Assembly (NCBI GenBank): GCA_037957365.1
Contig: JARHVA010000006.1
Location: 12,854,001-12,918,000, forward strand
Origin: Torreya grandis
Taxonomy: Eukaryota > Streptophyta > Pinopsida > Cupressales > Taxaceae
DNA length: 64,000 nucleotides
Direction of reading: 5' to 3'
The position numbers and the translations under genes were made by a program. Of the stretch, positions 1-12,660 are shown in pieces (positions within the stretch are counted from its first letter, which is position 1; each line of letters begins with the position of its first letter). The notes under the pieces are model-generated. The model ran no database searches and was not told the origin of the DNA. It was given only the letters and a program-made list of their open reading frames with translations.

Positions 1-510
1 CCATTAATTTTTTTGTTCTAGTGTGAAGCAATAGAGGAAAGTTTCCAAGAATTTTTGAACAACTTTAGTCTAGCCATCCATTTGTGGATGATACCTAGAA
101 CTCATCTTCAACTGAGTATGAGTCTATAAAAATAGTTCTATCCAAAAATGGCCAGTGAAAGTTACATCATGATCTAAGACAATGGATGAAGAAATGCCAT
201 GAAGATAGAAAATTTGATTTAGGAAAATTTGTGCAACTATGGAGGTAGTATAGGGGTGTTTGAGGGCACAAAAATGACTATATTTGGAGAGGTGATCAAC
301 CAAAACCAAGATCACTATTTTCCCTCTTGATTTAGGGATCCTGTCAATAAAATCCATAGAAATATATATCCAAATCCTAGTAAGGATGGGTAAGGGTTTG
401 ATCAACTCAGGGATGAGTGTTATTTCACCCTTGTTATGTTGGTAGGTATCACATTTAACTACATATATTGAATTTCCTTTTTCATTCCCTTCCAAAACAA
501 GTTGCATCAT
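1..510 (-). pseudogene. gypsy integrase fragment (zinc-binding end plus catalytic core)
   Basis: A 128-residue open stretch (510 to 124) begins with the end of an HHCC zinc-binding region (CDTYQHNKGE; family usually CxxCQxxK). It continues into the core: IWIYISMDFI, then VLVDHLSKYSHF, then the second acidic position in SSIVLDHDVTFTGHFW. These are conserved blocks of plant Ty3/gypsy integrases, which insert the cDNA into the chromosome. The frame is lost before the third acidic residue and the protein runs off the window edge. Antisense relative to the window; part of the gypsy element to its right. The core is well enough kept to name with confidence, but the gene cannot be functional as it stands. 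Confidence 0.88.
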
Positions 511-834
511 GCCTACTCATAAGTTTTGAGAAACCCTAAGTGCCCTATAGAGGGAGAAGCATGGAGTTCATAGAAGATAGGCTATTGTAGATCTATGTTC
601 TAGGGAAGCACCAAATGACCCTTGTATCATAGAGAAACATCATTAATCTAAGTAATATTTTAGGCTATAATTTAGGTGACAGTTCTACCCCAACTAGTAG
701 AAAAACTTATGAGAGCCAACTATTGAGTGATTTGAGATAATGAGGAGTCATTGACATATCCTTAATGTTCAATGTCCAACCAATGTAGGATAGGCATGGA
801 AATAGCTAAAGGGAATCTTGACCCACAAATGTGT

Positions 835-2040
835 AAGATAGAGCATCAGCCATAATATTATCTTTACCCTTCTTGTAAGTTATGTCATAGTCATAACCCA
901 TGAGTTTGTTGACCCATTTTTATTGTGATGGGGTAGAGACCCATTGTTATAATAAATATTTTAGACTTTGGTAATTATTTTTGATGCAAAAATTATTACC
1001 CAATAGGTATGGCCACCACTTCTATACTGCATGGAAATTAGCCATAATTTCCTTCTCATAAGTAGAGAACACTAAATTCTTGCCAAAAAGGTATTTGGTA
1101 GTGAATGTAATGGGGAGTCCCTCTTATAAGAGAACAACACTTAGTCCATTTCTGCAGCATCACTCTTGATAGTGATGGTATTGAAAAAATTTGGCATAGC
1201 TAGAATAGGTGTAGTATACATAGCTTATTTCAATGCTTCAAATGCACACTCATTAACTTGTGTCCAAGTAAAAGCATCAGTTTTCAACATAGCTATCTAT
1301 GGAACTATAATCCTTGAAAAAATTTCAATAGTATCTAGTGAGCCCCAAAAAACCATGGAGACTCTTTAGTGTCTGAGGATGTAGCCAATTTGTCATAGTA
1401 ATTATTTGTTTATGATCCACTCGAACCCCTTGGGATAAAACAATATACCCAAGATACTTCACTTTATCTCATCCAAAAGTACATTTGGACTATTTTGCAC
1501 AAAGATGATGGTCAGAGAGAAGTTGTAATGTGAGCTCCAAATGTTGGAAATTCTCAAACCATGTTTTAATATAGATGAGGATATCATCAAAGAAGACCAA
1601 AATGGATTTTCATAGGTAGGGATAAAATATTTTATTAATCAATGGCTAGAATGTTGAAGGAGCATTAGTGCAGCCAAATGGCATGACCAAGAACTCATAG
1701 TGGCCATCATGTGTGCAAAAAGTTGTCTTATGGATATCATCCTCATGAAGCTAGAACTGGTGATATCTAGAGTGAAGATCAAATTTGGAGAAAAAATGAG
1801 TGCCATGAAGCTCATCAAGAAGCTCATCCATAACAGGGATCATGAACTTATCCTTGATTTTGAGGTGATTAATTGCATGAAAATCAATGTAGGGATGTCA
1901 TGACCCATCTTTTTTTGGATACAGAGAACTAGGGAAGAATATGGGTTGATACTAGGGTGAATAATGCCTTGCTATAATAGGTCTTGAAAGATCATCTTGA
2001 TCTCAATGTTTTTCTAGAATGGTTAGTAATAATGCTTGAT
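835..2040 (-). pseudogene. gypsy reverse transcriptase and RNase H, degraded
   Basis: Minus-strand translation gives the RT blocks in order: [48 protein letters not shown], then the active-site block VFFDDILIY (FxDD form), then KVKYLGYIVLSQGV. RNase H follows toward lower coordinates with VFSTYEKEIMA and GYDYDITYKKGKDNIMADAL. These enzymes would copy the RNA and remove it from the hybrid. Several in-frame stops and at least one frameshift break the frame. Many stops sit where relatives have Gln or Trp. Placed between the protease upstream and the integrase downstream, as expected for gypsy. Confidence 0.87.
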
Positions 2041-2559
2041 GTTGGGAAGAATGCATCTAAGAAGGAATTGAATATAGTGGTCCTCTAGTCATGAAGGTGG
2101 CAATCCCATTAGTTTGATAAAGACATGTGCATACCATTGTAAAATGGTTTTTAGGTTAGAAAGAGTAGTAGAGACTATTGACAGTTGCATTTGAATGGAA
2201 TGGAGCTAAATAATGATATCATGTGATTTTTTCTTAAGAAGATTTTCCATATGATGTAAACTTATGATGCTAAGAGATCTAGGTTGTAATATTTTCAATG
2301 TATGTATTTGCCCATTATATAAAAACTATATCTTAATTTTAAAAAAATACCATAAGATGGATCCATATGTGTGTAACCGCTAGGCTCCCAAAACAACATC
2401 ACATTCACCTAAGGGTAAGGAAAAAATGTTAGAGCATAAGTTATAATATCCAATAGAGATACACACATTGTGATACTTCCCTTTATAAGTTAATGTGCCC
2501 CCATTGGCAATAATGAATTTAAATTTAGAGTAAGGATGGGTAAAAAAATCAACCTATTT

Positions 2560-2720
2560 GGTGATTCAAGGGTCAATGAAGTTATTAGTGCTACCTAAAT
2601 CAATGAGTATGATGAGAGAGAGCTTCTTGAAGTAATCCTTGACCTGTATAGTTTGTGGGGTAGTGAATCCAACTAAGGCTTGGAGAGAGATCTTTGGTTG
2701 GTCTTCTTGAGAAGCAAGTT
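2560..2720 (-). pseudogene. gypsy aspartic protease fragment
   Basis: Minus strand 2611 to 2576 encodes LIDLGSTNNFID, close to the LIDSGSTHNFID active-site motif of plant gypsy proteases; Asp is retained and the usual Ser is Leu. Upstream of it is SLQALVGFTTPQTIQV, a typical lead-in to this protease. A stop follows about two residues after the motif. It lies between the gag knuckle and RT, the standard position for a protease that cuts the gag-pol polyprotein. Confidence 0.8.
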
Positions 2721-2819
2721 CCATAATTAGTTGAGCTTCTTTTAGATTATTTGTTGTATTTTAAACATCTTCCCAATCTTCAGGATTAGGTAGAGATTTC
2801 ATATCTAATAGGTAGAGAT

Positions 2820-3660
2820 TTTTATTGACACATCAATGTCCCTAAGTGAATTTATCATCATAGTTATAACATAGTCTTTTTTCTCTATGGGCTTGCATCT
2901 CTACTTTAGTCAAACACTTGATAGATTCAGTTATGGGGGTTGACATTATTTGAGAGCATTGTAGAGATGTATTTTTGAATGGAACAAAATTAGATTTGAA
3001 ATTATATTGAGCTAAAATCTTATCCTCTACCAACTTAGATAACCCTAAGGCTTCTATAATTATGTTGGGTTAGAATAGTTTGACCTCAAATCAAATTGCA
3101 TCCTTTAGTCCACTGAGAAAGTAACTCCTAAAGAATTCATCAAACAATGTCTCTATGTGATTGGATAACTTTTCAAATTTGGTTTGATATTCTCTCACTA
3201 TTCCTATTAGGAAAAGTTTAATGAGTGCTCCATTTAAGTCATCAAAATTAGTAGGGCCAAATCATTGCAAAATGAGAGTTCAAAACTTGGTCTATATGGG
3301 TTCAACATGAGCTTTGGTATACCAATGATACCATTGAAGGGCTTAAAGTTATAAGTGAAAGGATGCAAGTGGAACCTAGTTGGCATCAAAAGTATTATTA
3401 AAACTAAAATATCATTCTATTTGATAGATCTATCTAGTTGTATTTATACCATTAAATCAAGGAAAATTAAGTTTTAGCCCATGATAATTGCTGGAAGAAG
3501 AAAATGCAGTGTCTAAAGAAGACTTTGGATGTTTTCTATTGTTCATGGTGGCATGTTGAATACTAAGGCCAATAATTTTTTCATCAAGTTCTTTGATGTG
3601 GGACTTGAGGGTGGTAATTTCATCTTCCATGTTTTTTAATCCTATTTGGGTTATGACCAT
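2820..3660 (-). pseudogene. gypsy gag (nucleocapsid) remnant
   Basis: The likely start is the minus-strand ATG at 3660 (MVITQIGLKNMEDEITTL), followed by a short predicted coiled-coil region and the conserved YHGLKLNFPxFxG lead of plant gypsy gag. The capsid region (REYQTKFEKLSNHIE, FRSYFLSGLKDAI) and a knuckle remnant KRLCYNYDDKFT (normally CxxCDEKFTPGHKC) follow. Upstream in-frame sequence to 3864 is open but looks like leader. Broken by several stops. Gag would form the particle that packages the element RNA. Confidence 0.8.
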
Positions 3661-4317
3661 GACCCAAATAATACTTTTTTTTGAAATGGATATGAAAAAT
3701 AGAGTTAAAACACATTTAGTAAGGAAGGTTTTGAATTTGGGTGAAAATGAAAGGGGTAAAGGGGATTTTAGATTTTTTTTAATAATGGGAGTATGATTAC
3801 TAAAGACAAGGGCAATTTTAGGAGCAAAAATTAAAAAACTAGAAAATTGGTCAAAGAGAGACAAAGTAGTAGAAAGAGATGATGAACATAGTGGAATTTT
3901 TGTAAGGCCAATGGATAAAAATAGAAGTTATAACAAAACCCAAAAAATAAAAAATTACAATTTGTTAGAATTAGTGGAATTGGGATATGGGACCTTAAGG
4001 AATAAAATTTAGGGAATGAAATTTTAGGTGTCTAGATAAAGTTTGAGGATAAATGGGCATATAGATGGAAAGATATTACAAAAAAATACTCTTTTTCTAG
4101 TTTTCTAGTTTTCTATTTGGTGGTAAGTCCTTTAGAAGTCTATTGAGACTATAGATAGTTTGTAGATTTTAGGTTTTATCAAATATCTACTTGTAATTCC
4201 TTTGACAGTCTATAGATACTCTACTAATTGATTATTTTGAGTCTACTAGAAATATTCAAAAATTGACAAAAATGGGCCCCAAGTTTCAATAGTTGCCTAA
4301 GGTTTTTAAAATTTTCA

Positions 4318-4330
4318 CTCTAGACACCAA
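4318..4330 (-). other. primer-binding site of the left gypsy element
   Basis: Minus strand reads TTGGTGTCTAGAG, a decayed form of TTGGTATCAGAG, complementary to the 3' end of initiator tRNA-Met. It directly abuts the LTR end ...GATGACA, and gag follows downstream. This fixes the boundary between LTR and internal region. Confidence 0.7.
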
Positions 4331-5000
4331 TGTCATCTAAGCAAGTCCCGCTCTCTAAAAATTTTATGGCCATAGATTTATCTCTTTGCAATATCTCTTG
4401 GTTTTCCTCATGGATGAGAATTTCTCAATCAAAAAGGGGCTATTTCTCATTTCACTGGTAGGTCTTCTCAAAGGGCCAGCTACTTTGGGGTTCCTGTGTT
4501 ACTCCTCATAATGAGTTTTAGGGCTTTTATCCAAGCACTTCCCATAGTTATGCAATCAGGTTTTTACCTTAATCCAAAATAGATTATTATGTTATAATAA
4601 AATACTAAAATAAATTATGTAGTAGAATAGAGTTATTTCTAAAAAAGTACTATGCAAAAAATTAGAGTAAATAGTTTCTAAAAAAAAATGGCCCTAGAAA
4701 ACCAGATGAGAGGATCCTCCTATAACAATTCAATAAAATTGCATGAAATAACATAATTACAAAATTAATAGAATCAATAAATAGATTATATTGATTGTAG
4801 GCCACTTTGAGGGGGTAAACTCCTTTGGATAATCTCAATACAAATAATTCATGGATGCCTTCATTGGCCTCAACACTTACTTATATATGAATTCTAATAT
4901 AAGAAACTACTACTTCCCATGAATGTGGGATAAAAAAAATGCTTATGGGATGACTTAAAAATCATATACATCCATAGAAACTACTAAACTAACAAAGTAA
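4331..5000 (-). repeat. 5' LTR of the left gypsy element (outer limit uncertain)
   Basis: The LTR begins (plus orientation) with TGTCATCTAAGC at 4331, the complement of an LTR 3' end in CA beside the PBS. A TATA box, TATATAAG, is on the minus strand at 4887 to 4880, about 550 bp from the PBS, where LTR promoters usually lie. The outer end is a guess, because the partner LTR is outside the window. Confidence 0.6.
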
Positions 5001-7743
5001 AGAAAAAAGATATCATGGGTTCATAACAGGTGGAGGAATAGGTTAACCATATGGTGGATAACCAATTTTATATGAAGGTGCCTAGTAAGACATCTCAACA
5101 TGACCATCCATATCAAAATAATTAGTCAAATGAACATAATAAATTTTCAAATATTTTCAAATAGGTACCTGGATGTGTTTAACAACCAAATATTACATTC
5201 AGAGTTGCCATTGGTGTTTGCTTACATGATTCCAAAAGCTAATAATAGGAAGAACACACCAACAATTCTTCTACTCTTTTGGACCTTGATCTCATCGAGC
5301 ATGCAAGAACTATTGTCACCAAATATTTCACCTTGGATATGGCTATTCAATCCTACTCTAATATATGGGCAACATGGGATTACATCTAGGCTTATGGGTT
5401 ACCTACAGTAGAGGTAAACTTCTAGGTTAAAGGGATAGCTCCCTTGATTAGTCTCTTCAAATCACACACTACACTAAACCAATCACTTTGGGGTGAAAAG
5501 GGAAGAAGTTAATATGGAATCTAAACCTATACTAGTGAGGTGATACACCAAAACATTAGTCCATAAACACACTTGTATATATACTAAGAATGAAGACTAT
5601 CAAAACTAACCTCAACTCTATAGACTTCTAGCATTAGTATTTATTATAGAGGTAGATTGTTATGAAAATATAGATGTGGGTGAAAATAAGGTAATATTAT
5701 ATACTATACTATTCCCTCTCACACTTCAAGATACACTTAACAAACATATACACTTATAAGACTTGTTAGAAGTGATATCCTTACACAAAACATGCATAGG
5801 GCAATATGGAATCAAGGAGAGTATGTTTGTCACTTAAAAACCACATAAAACACTAAAAACACTTAGGAAAAATATTTTAGAGATCAAATAAACTTTATAT
5901 ATCTTATTCAAATGACAAAACAAGGTGTCAAAATAGTATGTCTTCACCATACTAGGTGTGTCCTACTACAATTGCCAAAAAGGCTTACATTTATAGAGCA
6001 TTGGAAAGAGAGAGGAGAAAAGAAGTGTAATGGTCACAAATATAGTTGTATAACTATATAAAATATTTAAAAATAAATTTAATGAGGTGTAAAAGATGTC
6101 AGGAAGTCTTCTAAGATAGATTTCCATCACAAACATATCATTCTCCCTCAAAGTGGCATAATGACTCTTCACCTTCTTCTTTGAAATTATCTTCATGATG
6201 AAGACCTCCATTGAATAATTAAAACTTCCATAGGTTTATTTTAAAAAATTTAAATGTCATGAAAATGTGGAATCCAAATGGTAACAATCCTCATATTCCT
6301 CCCTAGTTGATATCTTTATTGACACTTGTGTTTATTCACTAGCAGTCACTCATTAGCCTTCTTTAGCTTATCTTCACACTTGTCAACTAGGTGGATTTTA
6401 GATGCTCATGGAGATGACTTATAGATTTCTTAAGATAATATTTGAATATTAATTTGTCATCTGGTCAATCAAATATACCTCTAAAGCTCTATTGTCATAC
6501 TTCTCACTCTCCACATTAGGCAGTCATTCCATTCTCACTATTTTATTTTAGGACTACCTATAGTGATAGGTCTAAAAAAGAGTTTTTATTGCATAACTAT
6601 GATTATAAATGAATATTAAGGGATTAAATAAGTCCCCATATACCTCCTATAATTATTATCACTTGACCATACATGTTTGCACCTATAGAAGACTTTAAAT
6701 CTTGTAGAAAACCTTGAGTTAGGGCAATCTATATAACATATAGTGTTGAATAATTGGTTGGTGAGGAGCTTGGAAGAGTCCCAAACATGTTAAAACTAGT
6801 TTAAATTTGAATTGAATATCTTTGGATGAAAACTATTTCAAGTCTTCTCCATTAGGTTTGTATAAGGGTTTTGAGAGGGTTTTAAGTGCCTTAAACTATT
6901 AAGGATTGTTCATAAAATCTTACTATTGAATCTCTAAACAAATCTCACTGAGAGAAATCTATGGACCCCCTTAAATAGTTCTCAACTCTTTGAGACATCA
7001 TGAAAGGTTTCTATACTAATATGAACAAAATAAAGTGATCCTTGAGATCCTATAGTGTATTTTGAGTAGGCTTAAGAAGAAAACAAGCCAAATTTAACAA
7101 TTTGGTGATATTATCTACAAATAAATGGTTCCTACCATCCTTTTACCTTTCCTTTAATGTCTTCAAATTTTTTGGATAGCTCCATGAAATCATCTATATG
7201 AGTTTGAGGTCATGAGGCCTTCGGCCTAGTCTAGGCCTAATAAACCTAATATGTATTTGACTACATATTTAATCACATGGAAGTATCTAATGGCTATAGA
7301 GGTCTTTCAATGATTTTTATATTCATTTAAACTATAAAAACATCCTCATAACATTAATTTACTCTTCATCCCATCTTTCCATCATGGATGTAAGGGTCTA
7401 TAGATTTGATTACAATTAGAGTGACCTTCATCTGAAATAGAAAAGATGGCATCTCCCTTATTTTTATGAATTAAATGAGATCCTGGGGGTATAGTTTGGG
7501 TCATACTAATGATATGTACCAATTTTCAAACCTTGGTTGTAATTCTAGACTTCTAAAACATTTATTTCCTCAAAACTAACCTTCAAAACTAACCCTATTC
7601 ATTTCTTATGATAATTACATAAGATGCAATGTCATCAACCTTAAATATTACTTCAACATGTTTTCCCAACATATAGCTTTTCCAACTTCACTAACATTGC
7701 ATCTTTCTTGAGCTAGGACCTAGTCTGCAACTTGAGTCTAGGC
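5000..7743. other. AT-rich DNA without recognised genes
   Basis: No family motif was recognised on either strand. The longest open stretches (103 and 81 codons) have biased composition and resemble nothing known to me. A small hairpin, AGGCC-TTC-GGCCT, sits near 7217-7229. The DNA at 7620-7743 is the left flank of the long-LTR copia insertion and resumes at 22436. It may be old LTR or intergenic DNA. Confidence 0.5.
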
Positions 7744-7748
7744 TGACT

Positions 7749-10667
7749 TGTTACAGTGTTATTGATGATGTCATATAGGTGTTCAAGTGAGTGGATAAAG
7801 CTCATTGATAGTCTAAGTGATAATGACAAAGTGTGAAATGTGTTTGTCCTAGTATGCTTTTAATATGTTTGGTTGATCTTTTATTTTAACATGGTTTAAG
7901 ATGATTAGGGATGAATATGATGATTTGAGTATGTGTAAAGGGTCCTATAAAAAATCAATGATTATTTGAGTGATTTTGTGCATGAGTGGAATTCATCTAG
8001 TAGTCCATAGTTTTCATCTAGGCATTCTGGGTCTAGTGGTATAAAATCTGAGTAGAAAGTTTGATAACATCATAATTACCACATGTGGATGAGTCAAGGG
8101 GAGTTGGTCATATAGTTGTGATCACATTTATGCCTAGTTGTTATGAACTAAATTTAAAGTCATGCTTCAAAGGGAAACATAATATATGTAAGTGCAAATT
8201 TGGGCTTCCAAACAATTTGACAATGTTTTCCCATACTTATCCAAAATTGCAATGTGGCAAGAAAACTTGAGTAAGAATTTTGATGTTATTATATTTTGTA
8301 TGTGTGAAGGTGCAAGGAGAAAATGATCATATGGGTTTGTTTATTTTTGTGCTTATTTGATTTTTTATAAATTTCATATCATGAAATGAATCATATCAAA
8401 AGATATGCATGTGCAAAGTCATCCTTCCAGATAGTTTTTGACATAGTTGGCTTTGTGGTAGAAAAATTCTAAGCAAGTAGATTAATAGAGTTATATCCCA
8501 GATGTGTGAAGTTTTGAGGAGAATTTTCATACATGGTTATACTATCCTATGTGAGGAGATCATATGGTCCAAATTTTAGATCATGAGTCTAAGTGAGTAA
8601 AATTTATTGATGTCCAAATTTGTCCTTCTAGGTAGATAAGCAATGGTCCCCATACTTAGTGATTAATGCATAATGTTAAAGATTAGGACTAGATGAAGAT
8701 CTAATGGTTCATGGGATTTCATATATATATGATAAGTCAAATGGGTCAAATTTTTTTATGCTTAAAATAAGTAAATATCTATCTCCTTACAAAAGGATCA
8801 ATAGAGCATGTTCATTCTAAGATGTCAAGAAGTAGTGAGATGAGGACAAGTGTTCAAAGTTTAACGTCAAGTAGAGATAAAGATCACGATTATTTTAATA
8901 TATAATGGTGAGTGAACTTTTATATAGATAGAGATAAATTGTGTACATTGATCAATATGATTTCAATGTTTCCAATATTTAACATAGATAAATACTGAGC
9001 TATGTACATGAGATTGATGGTGTGCATTGAGTCAATATTTCAAGATTACATGAGATAAAGTCAACTCTTTGAGGTTTAAAATTTGGGAAGTGGTTCACTA
9101 TGAATTAAATTTCAAATAAGATTGATGATGTGTATTTTATTTGAATATGTGAGGATATGATATGTGAGTAAAGTGGTTGATGTTTAACTATGACGATTGA
9201 CATTTGAATATTTGAATTTATAAAAGAAAAAACTAGTGCTCTATATTTTGACCATATTTGATACAGGTAGAATTTTCTCATAGTTTAAAAATATAATTTG
9301 TATAAGACTCCAAGGAATGTATGGTAATATTTATTTAAATGGCTTAAAGTTTGTACAATCAAATTTATGAAGGTTAAAAGTTGACTGTGTGTTCATGCAT
9401 GGACTCTAAGTGACCCAAAAAGGATAATTGAGCTTGTGTTGATGTTGTTTCAATGTTTCATGATGACTTAACTATTGGAGAGTGTATTAGACTCCATTAA
9501 TATCATATGTATGGATTTTATAGTTGTGATCAATCTATCTTGAGTATGAAAAACTCTTAATAAGTTGATTGTGTGTTCATTTATGGTGTTCTTATGTACA
9601 AGGTCATTATTTGAGTTGATTAAACATATGGGGATGACTATGATCATTTGAGGATGTCAAAGGGGTCATGTCGAGTGGAAATATGTAATTGGAAGTGGTC
9701 TTGTGTTCTTAGTTTTCTTGATGAAGTGTTAAATGGGTGAATAGGTCTTTATGAGAGCTATACGAGCTAGAAAGGCCTAATTAAAAGGTGTAATTTCTTA
9801 CGGGTGACCCATAGATGTTATGGCTGACCTATGAAGATTATTTTTGAGCCATGTCTCAATGTGAGAGATGCCTTATAAGTTAATTCATTCCTAATGTCTG
9901 ATGAAGGTATGGATAATCATGTATGCTCTATAAATAGTGAAACCAAAGATGATGGTTTCTAGATTTGAGAGATGTGTGCAAGGATTATAGGTGAATAGGA
10001 TAGGTAGTGTGCCTATTAGATGAGTTGATTAGTATAATATTTTTTTGACTATGTGTAGGTCATATTTTTGATGATTAAATAGTGATATTATAGTTTGAGG
10101 ATATGTGAATAGGTTTGAGTGTGCATATGAGGATAATTTGAGTAAAGAAGGAGAGAGATTATGGCATGCCTTTGTGAGAGGCTTGTATGAGATAGAAAGG
10201 GATTTTGTGTAGGGGTTAGGTAATTAGAGATCCATCATCAGGTGTTGAAAACATCATATCTAAGGTGGATGTGTTCACTTCAAAGGAGGGTATAAATAAC
10301 TTGATCTTATTTAGGGGTAGTTGCTCCTTATGAAATAGGTGTTTCATTAAAGGCCTTTAGTCAAGAGGATTTGATCAAGGTTTCTAGTCAAAAAGACTTG
10401 ACTAGTCTCTTATTTGTAATCTATTATAGGACAAGTAGTCCATGTGTTATAAGCTTGAGAGTGGGTTTTATTCCCCATGAGGGTTTCTCATAGAACCATG
10501 TGTTGTGTGATTGATCTTGTGTATGAATTGATTAAATGACTCTCTTGTTAATTTTACTTAATCAAGTTGATATATGTTTATTGTTTAATAATTTGAAAGC
10601 AGTGGAATTTAAATTGAAATATATCATCTCAATAATTAACCTCCATTTAGTGATTGTACCTCTAATA
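7749..10667 (+). repeat. 5' LTR of the long-LTR copia-type element (2919 bp)
   Basis: Starts TGTTACAG and ends CCTCTAATA (original ending probably CA), directly before the PBS. Collinear with 14737-16409 plus 21162-22430. Shared blocks include AATGACAAAGTGTGAAATGT near 7809 and 14820, and TATAAATAGTGAAACC near 9930 and 21697. No open frame in it looks like a gene. Confidence 0.9.
9929..9937 (+). promoter_or_regulatory. LTR TATA box
   Basis: TATAAATAG is followed by GTGAAACCAAAGATG. The same block is kept in the 3' LTR at 21697-21705 although the LTRs have diverged elsewhere. It lies about 740 bp from the LTR end, so the R and U5 regions would together be long. Confidence 0.65.
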
Positions 10668-10668
10668 A

Positions 10669-10680
10669 TTGGTATCAGAG
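10669..10680 (+). other. primer-binding site of the long-LTR copia-type element
   Basis: TTGGTATCAGAG, complementary to the 3' end of initiator tRNA-Met, lies one base beyond the LTR end. It marks the start of the internal region. Confidence 0.88.
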
Positions 10681-10772
10681 TAGGTCTTTTGGTAAAGGCT
10701 TGATAGCTTGAAGGTGATCTAAGGTACAATATAGGTATTCATCAAAGATATTTCATTACTAATCAAGCACCG

Positions 10773-12660
10773 ATGTTCAATGGATCAAATTACATTTTTT
10801 GGAGTGAAAATATGAGGACATACATTATGTCCCTAGGGTTTGATGTATGGAAATATTTTATGGATGGTTATGTTGCTCTTACTACTACTCCATCTAGTGT
10901 TGTAGACAAGAAGTTTGAGAATAATTCTAAGGCAATGAATTCCATCACTTATGGTCTTATAGAGACTAAGTTCATAAAGGTAATTCATTGTAAATATTCT
11001 AAAGAGATATGAGAAAAACTACAAATTATCTATGAAGGAGATTCAAAGGTCAATCTTGCTAAGTTACAAACTCATAGAAGGTAATTTGAAAGTCTCAAGA
11101 TGAAGGAAGAAGATTACATTGCATCATTTTTGTAGAGAGTTGATGAGACTATGAACATCATCAGATGTCTTAGAGAGAACCTTAAAGAGGATAATATAGT
11201 TAAAAAGGTATTAATGTCTCTATCTCTCAAGTTTTATCCAAAAATATCTACTATAGAAGAAAGTCATGATCTTACTCAATTGAATACGGATCAATTGCAT
11301 GGCATCCTTACTACCTATGAGATGATGAGAAATGATGATATACCACCAAATAAGGAAGAAAAATTCAAGATAAAAATGAATCCAAAGAATAAATTCCTAG
11401 GTAATAAACCCAAAGAGAATGACACATCTGATATTGATGAAGATGAACTAATTGCTTTGATTTTAAGAAAATTGAAAATAGGATCAGGTAAGTATAAGGG
11501 TAAACTACCCATCAAATGCTTCAATTGTGGAGAGGTAAGACATTTTTATAATAGATTCCCTCATAATATAATAAGTATGATGATGAATATCATGATCAAG
11601 GTCATGATGATAGTAATAGATCATTAAGGTCTAATAAAAGTAAAAAGGGATTCAAAAGGTTTAACAACAAGAACTTCTTCAAAGACAAGAAGAGTCTTTG
11701 CACCAAAGAAGATTATTGCTCATCAAATGAGAGTGAAGTCAGTGACTCAGAATATGATCATGAATATGATGATCCTATTGAATATTAATCTATTTTAAGG
11801 GCTAAGGAAGGTAGTTGCTCACATCAAAAGGAGTCTACTTGGAGTGATTCAGATGATGATGAAGTGGATTGTGAGACTGAATTGATGAATGATATTGAAT
11901 AATTAAATATTGATAATAATATCAATAAGAAGATGAAATATAAACTAAAGGACTATGAGGATAAATTTAGTGTGTTTGAGGCAATATTGGTTGAATAATA
12001 TAGAGAGCATGAAGGTGTTGTCATGTTTCTTAATTCTAAAGTTGGAATGTATGTCTACAAGTCTAACATCCAAAGAAGAAGAATGCTTAAGGTATGACTC
12101 TAAGATTATATATTTAAATGATTAGTTATATAATTATTCAAACAAGTTTAAATCATTTGTTAAGTTGGATAAAAGTTTTAATAATCTGGATGATCTCTTA
12201 AAGAGTCAAAAGTTGTTTCTTAAACTGACATGGATGCCAATGAGAGAAATGTGGATTAGAATTTGAAGACAAATCATCAAACAAGGAATGACTATTTTTT
12301 TGAATGAATATAAATCATATCAAACAACTAAATTCCATGAGATATGCAAATTTTAATGGTTACTACTATACTTGTAATCAGTTTGGGCATAGAGCTAGAG
12401 AATGTAGAAGACTAATTAGAAATGAGTTTATATAGAACTATGAATGGGATTATTAATAAATTGGTGTGAGAAAGGTTGAGTGTTTCAACTATAATAATAT
12501 GGGACACCTTGAAAAGTATTGTCCAAATAAGGAAAGACAAGGTAAGTCTGCTTTTAAAAGAGTAGTTTGTTTCAATTGTCATGACATTGGATACATTGAT
12601 ATTTTTTTCCTGAACAAGGTAAGACAAGTTGAGTTTTCATCAAGGATTATTTTTTGATAA
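10773..12660 (+). pseudogene. copia-type gag with four zinc-knuckle remnants
   Basis: From the ATG at 10773 the protein starts MFNGSNYIFWSENMRTYIMS and continues LGFDVWKYFMDGY, NNSKAMNSITYGL and KVLMSLSLKFYPKISTIEES, the standard order of plant copia gag (UBN2/DUF4219 type). Frameshifts and stops occur from about 11010, for example TGA for the usual Trp in EIWEKL and TAG for Gln in FLQRVDE. An acidic stretch follows, then knuckles or remnants: CFNCGEVRHFYNRF (~11518), CNQFGHRARECR (~12370), CFNYNNMGHLEKYC (~12481) and CFNCHDIGYIDIFF (~12571). Four knuckles are more than the usual one or two. Gag would form the particle; no pol follows it. Confidence 0.85.

Larger units (their letters stand above)
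1..4330 (-). mobile_element. Ty3/gypsy retrotransposon, internal region, left-truncated by window edge
   Basis: Read on the minus strand, the order is PBS, gag, protease, RT, RNase H, integrase, which is the Ty3/gypsy order. Each domain is recognisable but broken by stops and frameshifts. The 3' end (end of integrase and 3' LTR) lies left of the window, so the TSD cannot be checked. The gag with a CX2C-type knuckle, a separate LIDLGSTNNFID protease motif and the VFFDDILIY RT motif all fit an ordinary gypsy polyprotein. Lineage was not determined. Confidence 0.9.

Noticed and set aside
5100..5411. 103-codon open frame on plus
   Set aside because: No motif, biased composition and no neighbouring coding evidence. 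Length is within chance for this AT-rich DNA.
7749..10667. Endogenous pararetrovirus or DNA transposon as the source of the 2.9-kb repeat
   Set aside because: Direct repeats, PBS, PPT, a 5-bp TSD and copia-type gag define an LTR retrotransposon; there are no terminal inverted repeats.
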